From the NCBI GenBank assembly GCA_008729055.1, contig SDUX01000006.1:3026842-3090841 (forward strand): a DNA stretch of 64,000 bases, given 5' to 3'. Of this stretch, positions 55,268 through 64,000 are shown in pieces. A program made the position numbers and the translations under genes. The notes below the pieces were generated by a model. It saw only the letters and a list, made by a program, of their open reading frames with translations. It was not told the origin of the DNA and did not search any database. The first letter of the stretch is position 1; each line of letters starts with the position of its first letter. This stretch comes from Pyropia haitanensis (lineage: Eukaryota > Rhodophyta > Bangiophyceae > Bangiales > Bangiaceae).

Positions 55268-56538
55268 TCACATGTGCCCTTTCCGGTCCTCGACCGCCAC
55301 CGCCACGTACGGCTTGCCCGAGCCCGGCTCCTTGCGCAGCAGCGCGCGGAGGTTGAGGCCAATCCGCCCCCGCGACCGCTCCGCCTTGACCGCCGCCTCG
55401 ACGCGTGCGCGGGTCGCCTCGCCCGGCGGGGCGCCCGCAAACCGCGGCAGCACCACCTCGTTGACGTACTTGAGCTGCGCGTACACGTCGCCGACGGCGG
55501 CGTCGAGGGTCTTGAGGACGGGCGGGCCCTGCGCCGCCCGCGCCGCGTCGGCAATCGCGGCCACGCCCGTCAGCCGGCGGCCGGCGGCGGTGGACAGCAG
55601 CGCGACCTGGCCCACCCCGAGCGCCGCGTTGGCCACCCACAGCAGCACCACGCCGGCGGGGAGGCCCGCGACGGCGGGCAGCAGCAGGATCGTCACGCCC
55701 TGCGCGCCCACCCGCAGCGCACCACTGTCCAGCAGCCGCCGCCAGGCGGTCCACACGTCCACCTGTTCCTTGGCGTCGCCGCCGTCGGCGGCGGCCGGCG
55801 GGGGCGGCGGGGGCGCGCCGCCGGCGCCGTCCCCCGCCGCCCCCCCTTGCGGCCCGCCAGCGCCCCCCGCTGGAGCATCCCCAGCACCAGCGCCGCGTTG
55901 ACCGCCGGCAGCACCCCGCTCGCGTCCGCCGCCGCCAGGTCCCGCCACGCGTCGGCCAGCCCGCCCGTCGCCCAGCCCGGCTCGGCGCGCAGCGCGAGCG
56001 CGCGGGCGCCCAGGCTGAGGCCCACAAACCCCGGCACCTGCACCGCCAGGTGCCATGGCGCCAGCCGCGACGGGGCGGTGCCGGCCGACGCGAGCGCCAC
56101 CCGCCGGAGGCGGCGGTAGGTCAGCCACTTTTGGGGGAGCGAGCCGGGCGAGCGCCGCACGACGGCCGTGATGCGGGCGAGTTCGGGGGCGGCGGCGGCG
56201 GCGGCGGCGGCGGCACGCGCCTGCGCCACCGCCAGGGGGGTGGACGCGGCGCGGAGGAGGAGCGCGGACGTGACGAGCGTGGCGGCCCAGGGGGGGTTGC
56301 CGGGCAGCGCCGCGTGGAGGGAGGTGAGGAACGTGGCAGCAGCTTCGGGGAGGGTGGCGAGGCCGCATCGAGGGGAAAAGGGGGGAAGGGGGGAGAGACT
56401 GGGAGCGGCGGCAAGGGATGGTGGGCGTGACGGCTCTGTCCGGTAGGCGAGCGCGGCGTGCAAGCCGACGGGGGGTAGGGCCACCCGCGTCGAAAAACCG
56501 CTGCGCGGGCAGGCGCGTAAGCACCGGAGGAGCGACAT
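55268..56538 (-). CDS. Mitochondrial membrane insertase, Oxa1/Cox18/YidC family
   Basis: Inserts proteins into the mitochondrial inner membrane. The start at 56538 gives MSLLRCLRACPRSGFSTRVAL, an Arg/Ser/Leu amphipathic mitochondrial presequence. The core then follows: PWAATLVTSALLLRAASTPLAV (TM1), a hairpin loop of PELARITAVVRRSP...LTYRRLRRVALA, WHLAVQVPGFVGLSLGARAL (TM2 region), SGVLPAVNAALVLGML, then GVTILLLPAVAGLPAGVVLLWVANAALGVGQVALL, matching the last two helices including the P-x-G-V-V-L-Y/L-W motif. The short loop with YRRLRR looks closer to Cox18 than Oxa1, but this is not decisive. The C-terminal tail (RFAGAPPGEATRARVEAAV...GKPYVAVAVEDRKGHM) is hydrophilic. One frame change occurs around C7 at 55840-55846 (loop before the final helices). 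GTGAGA at the stop could be a donor for a further short exon. Confidence 0.72.
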
Positions 56539-56988
56539 GGTGCCGAGGAGAGCAAGGGAGTCTCTAAAAAAGAGAACAGAGCAGCAGGGAGGTACGCTGG
56601 ACAGCGCAGCAGAGGGAAGAAGACCGCGCCGTCGGTTCGTGGTCGTACGTCCCCTCCCGTCGCGTGGTGTGGCATCCGACAACCAAGGCAGTCCTCGAAA
56701 ATCGGAAGAATGGTGCCTCTCCTGATCCGCTTGATCCGTCTCTGGGCAGAGATGGCGGCTATTTTCAAGCCCTTGTGGAAAGAAAGTCGCGCCGGGACGC
56801 AAACGCTGCCAGGGTCTGCCCCGCCTCGACGACCGCCTGCTCCCTACCGTCGCCATCGGCGGTGCGTGCGCCGGCGGGGTGCGATCCACCCCCCCCCCCA
56901 CCCCTCTTCGTCTCCCACCCCCCCCCCCCCCCCCACTCCACCCCACTCCACCCTCCCCTGATCCCCTTCCGCTTCCCCCCATCCCACC
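56539..56988. promoter_or_regulatory. Divergent promoter region, insertase (-) / importin-11 (+)
   Basis: 450 bases between two divergent start codons: the most compact divergent promoter in the window. The left part has ordinary GC; the right part (56885-56985) is a C/CA-rich leader before the importin start. No clear TATA box. Confidence 0.4.
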
Positions 56989-58450
56989 ATGGCGGCTACC
57001 CCCCCCCCCCCGCGGTCACCGCCGACGCCCTCTACCCCGCCGTCGCCGCCGCCCTCTCCGCCGACGGCCCGACCCGCCGGTCCGCCGAGGCCGCCCTCCG
57101 CGCCGCCGAGCCCGCCGACGGCTACCTCGGCTCGCTCGTCACCATCGCCGCCTCCCCCGCCGCCGCCCCCACCGACGTCCGCTGGCTCGCGGCGGTGCTG
57201 CTCAAGAACGCGGTGCCGCGCCTGTGGCGCCGCCGGCCCGCCGCGGGCGGCCTGGCTGACGAGGAGAAGGCGTACGTGCGGGCGACGCTGCTGGGCGCGC
57301 ATGGGGAGGCGGATGCGCGGGTGGCGGTGCAGGTGAGCTTGGGGGTGGCGCGGATTGCGCGGCTGGACGCGCCGCGGGCGTGGCCCGAGCTGCTGCCCGC
57401 GCTGATGGCCGCGGCGGGCGGGGCGGCCACGCCGGCCGCGGCCGCCGACGGCGGAGCGGGGGGGGGGGCAGAGGGGGGGGGGGGTGCCGACGCTGCCGCC
57501 ACCGCCCGGGCGGTGGGCGTCCACGCCATGGCGACGCTCGGCCACGTGCTGCGGGAGATGGCGTCGCGGCGGCTCGCGGCGGACCGCCGCGCGCTCGCCG
57601 CCGCCGCGCCCGACATTCTTGGCGCGCTGCTCGCCATTTGGGAGTCGACGCTCGGCCGGCTGGTCGCGACGCTGCAGGCCGCGTCGGCGGCGGGGGGGGG
57701 GGGGGTGGCGGCGCGCCCGCCGCCGCGGCGGCGGGTGGTGGGGCAGCGGCCGTCGCCGCCGCCATTGCGCACGACCTCCGCGTCGTCTCCCTTTGCTTCA
57801 AGTGCGTGCGGCGGCTGGTGCAGCACGCCGTCGATAGCTTGGACGCCGTGCCGGCGGCGGGCACCCTCTTTGGCCGCCTCCTGGGCCACCACGCCCTCTT
57901 TTTTACGCCCGCCCCGGCGGGGGCGGCAGCGGCCGCCGCGGCGGGCGCGCCGGCCGGGTGGCCGCCGCTCGCCGCGCTCGCGGCGGCCGCCAAGGCCCTG
58001 CCCGTCGACGCGGCCGCCGCGGCGCTCCGCGCGGGCGCCGCCGCCGCCGTCGCGGCGGCCGTGACGGGGCGGCTGTCGGAGCTGGCCGCCAAGCTGGTCG
58101 TCGCCGCGCAGGCGGCGCACCCAGTCTCGTTTGGGCCCTACTTGGCGCCGTTTTTGGAGGCCTACACGGGCGTCGTGGCGGCGCACGAGGGGGGGGTGGC
58201 GGCCGCGGGGGGGGCGGCCGTCCCGCCAGACGGGTCAGCGGCGGTAGCCGAGGCGGTCGCCGAGGCGGCGCCGGCCGCAACGGCGCTGGCGTTTTGGGCA
58301 ACCTCGTTTCTCCGTAACGTTGCCAAGAGCGACGCGTACGCCAGAGCGGGGAGTGGGGGGGGGGGGGGGACCTGCTGGGGGTCGGGCTTTGCCGACGCTG
58401 CCGCCGTGGACGCGTCGGTGGCGCACTTTACCGGGTCCCCCGCGGCGGCT

Positions 58451-58488
<38 letters not shown>

Positions 58489-60882
58489 GAGTGACGCGGG
58501 CACCCGCGACCGCGACGCGGCCGCGGCGGCCGCCACCGCCGCGGCGGCAACGGTGGCCACCTTCTTTTCCGACGCGACCTGCGGCGCGCTCGCGGGCGCC
58601 CTCCTCACCCGCGTCCTCCCCCTCTCCCCCGCCGAGGTCGCCGACTGGGCGGCCGACCCCGAGGCCGCCGCGCGGGAGGAGGACAGCGCGCGGTGGGCGG
58701 GGGACTCGCTCCGCGCGGCGGGGGAGGCGCTGCTGGTGGCGCTCCTCGACCGCTCCCCGCCGGTCGTGGCCGCTCTCATCCGCGACGCCGCGGCCGCCGC
58801 CGCCGCCGCCGCGCCGCCCGCCGCCGCGCCGGGCGGTGGCGAGTCGGCGGCAGCGGCGGCGGCGCGGTGCCGCCACTGGCGCGGCCACGACGCGGTGCTG
58901 CGGGCGGTGGGGGTGGGCGTGTGGCAGCTCGCCGAGGAGGTGGACCTCCGCGCGCTCGTCGGCGCGCAGCTGCTGCCGCTCCTCGCGGCGCCCGCCGCAG
59001 CGCCTGGTGCCGGGCCCGCCGCCGCCGAGCCGTCCCCGCCCCCCGCCGCGTACCGCCTCCTCCGCTGCCGCGCGGCGTGGCTGCTCGGCGCGACCGTACC
59101 GCTGCTCGACGCGTCCGCCCGCGCCGCGAGCTACGAGGTGCTCGTGCCGACGGTGGCCGGCAGCGGGTCGGCCGGCGGCGGCACCGACATGGCGCTGCGG
59201 CTGGCCGCCGCCCGCTCCCTCGCCGCGGTCGTCGAGGACGTGTCGGTGCGGCCGGCCGAGTGGGCGCCGTACATGCCCGCCGCGGTTGGCGGGGTGCTGC
59301 GGTTGGTCGCCGACGTGGCCGCCGCGGACGAGCCCGACGCTGCCGCGCGGCTGCTGTCGGCGGCGGCTACGTTTGTCGAGCGGTCGCCGGCCGGGGTGAC
59401 GGCGCCGCTCCTCGACGCACTTGCCGACGCGGTGGCGCCGCTGTGGGGGGGGGGGGGCGCCGCCGCCGCCGCCACTGCCGGGGGTGGCGGCGGCGGTGCC
59501 GACGGCGCGGCGCACCTGCTCCGCGTGGCGGTGGTGGTGCTGCTCAAGCGGGTGGTCGAGGCCGTCGGGCCCGCGGCGGTGACGGCGCCGTGCCGGCTGG
59601 CGCCGCTCGTCCACGCCGCCATCCGCACCGTCGTTGGCGCCGCGACGGTGGGCGCGGCGCCGCCAGCGGCGGCCGACGCGGCCGGGTCCCCCGCGGGTGG
59701 CGTCGGCGGCAGTGCCGGCGGCAACGGCGGCGGCGCGGCTGGCGGCGCGGCGAGCGTGCCGAGCGCGGCGCACCTCCTCGAGGACGCCCTCGACCTGTGG
59801 GCCGCCGCCGTCCGCCACGCGCCCGCCTACACCCCCGACCTCGACCGCCTCGCCGCGGCGCTGCCGGCGCTCGCGGGCGGCGACGGCGACGCCCTCCGCC
59901 CCGCCCTCGGCCTCGTCGACGCGTACGCGGTGCTTGGCGGCGACGCGTTCCGGGCCGCCCACGGGACGGCCGTCGTGGGCGCGCTGCGCTCCGCGCTGGG
60001 GGGGGTGCGCGAGCGGGGGGTGCTCGCCATCCTCGACGTTGTCGACACGCTGCTCGCCGTGTGGCCGCCGGCGGCCGTCGGCGCGCTCGTGCCGTTGCTG
60101 GGCGCCGCGTTGCGGCCGGTGCTGGCCGCCCGTGGGGGGGGGGGGGCACCGGCCGCGGAGCGCGGCCACCGTCGGGGGTGGTAGCGGCCGCGGCGGCCGC
60201 GTCGGCGCTGCGCCTCGCCGCCGCGTCGCCGGCGGCGTTTTCGGCGGCGCTCGCCGCGGCGGTGGCGCCGTCGGCCGCAGCGCCAGCCGCGGGGGGCTCC
60301 CCCGCCGCCGCTGCCGTTGGTGCCCCCCCGCCGTCCGAGGAGGCGGCGCTGGCCGCGTTCCTCGACGTTGCCGCCACCCACCTCGACATTATGTTTACCG
60401 CCCGCCGGCGGCGGGTGGCGGTGGCGGGGTGGGTGACGCTCCTCGCCGCCGCGCCGGCCTCGACGGCGCTGCTCGGCGCGCTCCCGGCGCTCGTTGACGC
60501 CGTCGTGCAGGTGCTGGCCGACGGGCAGCCGCCGTCGGTAGCCTCAGCTGGCGGCGACGGTGCCGATGGCGGCGGCGGCGGCGGCGACTGGGCCAACGTC
60601 GTCGCCCGCAACGGGGAAGGCGCCGACGGCGCCCCAGACGGCGACGGCGGCGACGGCGGCGAGTGGGACCCGCCCGCCGCGGCGGCGGCCACCCCCGACG
60701 ACACCCGCCGTGCGGCGCTCGCCGCCGCCGACGACGCGATCGCGTCGCGGCTGGGCGCCGCGGCCGCGTCGGCGGTGGCGGCCGCCGTCGCCGCGGCGGG
60801 CGCCGACGCGGTTGCCGCGGCGCTGGGGCGGCTGGACCCGCGCGTGCGGCAGCAGGCGCAGGGGTGGTTGGCGCCCATGTGA
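56989..60882 (+). CDS. IPO11: Importin-11-like nuclear import receptor (karyopherin beta)
   Basis: HEAT-repeat transport receptor of the IPO11/Kap120 branch (ubiquitin-conjugating enzymes, ribosome factors). About 1,297 residues, no intron needed. An importin-beta N-terminal domain at about residues 20-110 (RRSAEAALRAAEPADGYLGS, VRWLAAVLLKNAVPRLW, VQVSLGVARIARLDAPRAWPELLPAL) is followed by the IPO11-typical block MATLGHVLREMASRRLAADRRAL...ILGALLAIWES, then IAHDLRVVSLCFKCVRRLVQ. HEAT repeats continue to a C-terminus with LDVAATHLDIMFTARRRRVAVAGWVTLLAA, like the end of IPO11. Stop at 60880. Frame changes occur at C13 56999-57011 (right after MAAT), G14 57692-57705 and G13 60134-60146, with homology on both sides. 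Poly-Gly/Ala inserts sit in loops. The karyopherin call is strong; the IPO11 subfamily rests on the ADRR block. Confidence 0.78.
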
Positions 60883-61454
60883 GGAACATTGGGGGAGGGG
60901 CGACGCGGATGGTCAACAGCACGTGTAAGGTAGGGAGGAAGGAGGGGTGGAGGGGGGAATGGGGACGGAGGGGGAAGACACCCAGCCTCTGTGCACAGCT
61001 GCCAAGGAGGGCCGGCGCGGCGACCGACCGCCACCACCACGACGCAACACCCGCCCCTCAAAGAGGCAGCCGCGCCCGCCGCCGCACCAGCGGCGATGGC
61101 GGCTCTAGCCGATGCCGACGGAGACATCAGGGGCGCGCGTAGGCTGGCACGCGCCCCACGTCACGCGCACGCGACGCACCAACCGAGACCCCACCCCCGC
61201 TCCCCAAACGCACGCGAGACGGTACGCGCCGACGTGCCAAAAAAAAAAGCGCAAACGCGGCCGCCGCGCAGGGCGGTGCCTCCCCCGCGACCGTCGCCAC
61301 GCACCCCGCCCGTTCGCTTCCCCCCCCCCACTTGCCACACCGGCCGCGGCACCCGTGCCCCTCCCCCCTCTGACACGAGCAGTGAAGAGCACGCGACGGA
61401 AGAAAAAAAATACACATATACAAGGCGCCCCCCCCCCGCGCTCGCCACGCGTCC
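60883..61454. other. Intergenic between convergent 3' ends
   Basis: 3' flanks of importin-11 (+) and the PP2C-like gene (-). CA-rich and C-run text with A9 runs at about 61237 and 61403. No gene recognised. Confidence 0.5.
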
Positions 61455-63588
61455 TCACGCAGCCGTGCCCACCACCGCCACTACCACCGTCACGTCCCCA
61501 TTCATATCTGTCGACACTGACGAGTAGGCGAGGTGCGCGAGCATGTACGCCAGGTACACCGGGTCGTCGCTCGTCCACGTGGCCAGGCACGTGTTGTTGG
61601 CAATCGACAGCGCGCTGTCGTGGGCCGTGTCGGTCGGCCGCAGCAGCGCGAGCACCTGCCGCTCCGACACGTTGGCGAAAAAGCCGTCGCTGCCGGCGAC
61701 GACCACGTCCCCATCTTGCACTTCAAGCGCCGCCGAGCCAATAGGCGGCAGCGACCGCCGCTCCCAGGGCCGGCCCGCCGCGGCGCCGTCGGCGCGACGG
61801 GGCCCCGACTCCCCCTCGGGGGCACCCCCGGGCGGCTCCCCACACCCGCCGCCGCTGCCGACCCCCCCAAACGCGCGCTCCAGCGCCGCGACCGACCCCG
61901 CCCGCGGGGAGCGGTAGATGATGGCCTCCCCCCGCACCACCACAAACGCGCACGTGCCAACGTACGCCGACCGCAGCACCCCGTGGTCGGTCGACACGAG
62001 CAGCGCCGACGCGGAGCGTGGCCGCGACACGCGCGACAGGCTGTCGGCAAGGACGGAGCGGAGGTCTTGCAGCGCCGCGGGCTCGGTCAGGGAGGTGAGC
62101 ACCGCAGAGTCGAGGATGGCACTCGTGTTTTCATAGCGGCTCGTGAGAGACGTCGACTGAGCCGCGTCGCGTGCGCCGTCGACCGCACCCGTGTCGGCAA
62201 TCCCAAAGGTGCTGCGCTCCCCGACGCCGGCACCACCACGCCCACCAAGCGGCGTATCACAGAGAGGGGGGGGGGGGAGGGAGTGAGAGAGGAGGCAACC
62301 AAATAGAGCATGACCGTGCGAGCAGGTTAGCACCACCCTCCACCACGTGCCATACCCACGCCAACACCATCCACGCCTTTACCCACAAAACCGACCGTTG
62401 TAGACCCGCCAGTAGACACGGCCGACCACACCCGCGAGCACGGGGCGGTCTCCCGAGGCGGTTGGCGGGCGTAAGCCAGGCCCCGCATTGACGCTCTCGC
62501 CCACGCTGCGCCGCGGGCCTCTAACCTCAGCCGGCCACACCCCGTCGGGCGCGTCAGCCCCCTCCCAGCGGGTCAGTCAGCAGGTAGATTAGGGTTGCGG
62601 CGAGCGACCAGCGGGCGAGCGACCGAGCGCTAAGCGGCGGTCAGTGCCCAGCGGCCGGCCCGCGACCGAGCGCGGGCGTCGACGGCGGCAGCAAGCGCGC
62701 GGCCACGCACCTGCACTCGTCCAGCACAAAAGCCTCGTCCGTCGTGCCCGGCAGGCCGTGGACGTGTAGCACCGACGCGTGCGCGTCGGGGAGGCCGCCG
62801 CGAATGGTATAGGCAGACGCGTCGAGGCACAGCGCGGGCGCCTCGCCGAGGCGCAGCTGCAGGCGCGCGGCGTCCACCCTGTAAACGACGCGCGCCACGG
62901 CCAAGCACACACACACATCCGCACACAGAAGAATCACAGGCGCAGAACACGCCGCACGCTCTCCCCCGTGCGTCAGCACACGTCCAAAAAAAACAGCGCG
63001 CACGCCGCCGCCGCCAAATCCAGGACCGCGCCGTCCCTACAACTACCACTAATCCCCCCCCCACCTCCGTCCAAAAAAAACAGCGCGCACGCCGCCGCCG
63101 CCAAATCCAGCACCGCGCCGTCCCTACCACTACCACCAATCCCCCCCCCACCTCCGCTCCACCACCGGCCACGCGTGGGGTCACGGCAGCGACGCCGCCA
63201 ACCGGGCCGCTGCCCCCGCCGCTGTCGAGCCCCCACCGTCGCTACGACCGCTGCCAAGGCCGGCACGACTCGCCCAGCCAGTCCCATCCCCCCCTTCCTT
63301 CCCGCCCCGCGTGCAACCCCACCCGTCTTGCCATCGCCGCCCACCTCCATCGTGAAAGCAGAAAACGTACCCATTGGCATCCATGAACGTAGCGGTGGGT
63401 TGCCGCCGCGCCGCCGCCGCCGCCGCCGGCCGTGGCCGCCGCGCCGGGAGTGGTGAACCGCGCGCGATCCCCCCGCGGACCGCCCCCCCGGCCCACCCGC
63501 ACCGTGGCGCCGCCGTCGACAACCACGCCGTTGACGCCGCCGCCACGCCGGGCGTGGCGCCCACAAAGCAACACACAGGGCCACCCAT
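61455..63588 (-). CDS. PP2C-family phosphatase-like protein (PPTC7/PBCP type), metal ligands altered, three exons
   Basis: PPTC7 acts in mitochondria; its plant relative PBCP dephosphorylates photosystem II core proteins. Exon 1 is 63588-63371, intron 63370-62879 (GTACGT), exon 2 62878-62711, intron 62710-62212 (GTGCGT), exon 3 62211-61455; both junctions are phase 2 and in frame, giving 380 residues. The N-terminus (MGGPVCCFVGATPGVAAAST..., Arg/Ala-rich to about residue 70) looks like an organelle presequence. Family blocks in order: GLPGTTDEAFVLDE (usual GEDAFFV), FGIADTGAVDG (usual GVADGVGGW), SALLVSTDHGVLRSAYVGTCAFVVVRG (usual NLGDSGF), GDVVVAGSDGFFANV (usual TDGLFDN) and GDVTVVVAVV (usual DDVTVIVA). 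Several Asp/Gly metal-site positions differ, so catalysis is doubtful. Length is slightly above the family norm because of a Pro/Gly insert. Confidence 0.75.
62981..63154. repeat. Tandem duplication, two 87-base copies, in intron 1 of the PP2C-like gene
   Basis: Copies start at 62981 and 63068 (CGTCCAAAAAAAACAGCGCG...) and differ at only a few positions. They lie wholly within intron 1, so have no coding effect. Confidence 0.85.
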
Positions 63589-64000
63589 GGTGCGCAGGCG
63601 CGCGTGCATGCACGCGGGAAGTACGGAAGGGGAAAGGCGGTAGGCCTGCGGTGCTCTGCCCAGCTGTGCACCGAGCTAGCTGGCAGATAAGAGAGAAAAG
63701 GGAAACCCGATGCGTCGCCACCCCCCCTCGAGCAGCGACGGCGGCGGCGGCGGGGGCGGCGGCGGCGGCGGCGGCGGCGGTGGGGATGGTGGCGACCGCG
63801 TCGCGGCGCGGCGGGGAGCATCAACGCCCCGCAGCGAGGCGTCAACGGCCGCGCCGCCTCGGCGGCGGCGGGCGCGGCAGTGGCAGCAGCAACGGTGGCC
63901 GGGGTGGTGGAGGGGGGACGCCCTGCATGCACCAGCAAGGCGTGAAGGGGCGGGAACCAAAACTGCCGAGAGGGGTGGGCGCGCTGCGCAGCGAGATGGC
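63589..64000. promoter_or_regulatory. Upstream region of the PP2C-like gene
   Basis: 412 bases to the right edge, presumed promoter and leader of the minus-strand gene. A (GGC)n tract spans about 63738-63782 and a low-GC patch lies at 63655-63715. No further gene is evident before the edge. Confidence 0.35.

Noticed and set aside
58235..60169. 644-codon minus-strand open frame opposite importin-11
   Set aside because: No domain features; an antisense shadow caused by high GC and lack of stop codons.

Overview
This is a stretch of nuclear DNA from a eukaryotic alga with a plastid. It is extremely GC-rich, intron-poor, and full of Ala/Gly/Pro-coding trinucleotide repeats and long G or C homopolymers. 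The gene set points to a red alga, probably of the Bangiales (Porphyra/Pyropia type). The evidence is a plastid ribosomal protein S1 and a plastid class I aldolase with near-identical N-termini (MAAFVP...), short introns with a GTACG donor, and a secreted expansin-like protein carrying a fungal-type CBM1 module, a module known from Porphyra polysaccharide-binding protein. The taxon is an inference; no marker gene is present.

Layout, left to right: plastid ribosomal protein S1 (-, cut by the left edge); a small Cys/His-rich protein of unknown function (+); a ~4,500-residue BLTP1/Csf1-type lipid-transfer protein (-, 3305-16834); an RNase H1-like protein with altered catalytic residues (+); a plastid DEAD-box (DEVD) RNA helicase with RGGY repeats (-); a Tyr/Gly/Arg-repeat RNA-binding-like protein (+); plastid fructose-bisphosphate aldolase (-); an Alba-domain protein (-); a Nudix hydrolase (+); SRP receptor beta (+); an Ala-rich helical protein, perhaps PELP1/RIX1-like (+); an LKB1-like kinase (-); the expansin/CBM1 protein (+); a secreted FG-GAP protein (+); proteasome beta5 (+); an Oxa1/Cox18-type insertase (-); importin-11 (+); and a PPTC7/PBCP-like PP2C with altered metal ligands (-).

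There is no operon logic. Genes are separate units in mixed orientation, with divergent pairs sharing 0.4-3.4 kb upstream regions. Themes present are plastid function (S1, aldolase, helicase, perhaps PP2C), membrane biogenesis and protein traffic (BLTP1, SRP receptor beta, Oxa1, importin-11), RNA handling (RNase H, helicase, Gly-rich protein, Alba) and the cell surface (expansin/CBM1 next to FG-GAP).

Many long genes are broken into two or more frames. In nearly every case the break coincides with a G or C run of 7-29 bases, and clear homology continues on both sides. I therefore give whole-gene spans and list the breaks; most are probably homopolymer-length errors in the assembly. Starts and ends in low-complexity regions are the least certain parts. 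I found no rRNA, tRNA or CRISPR, and no intact transposon.
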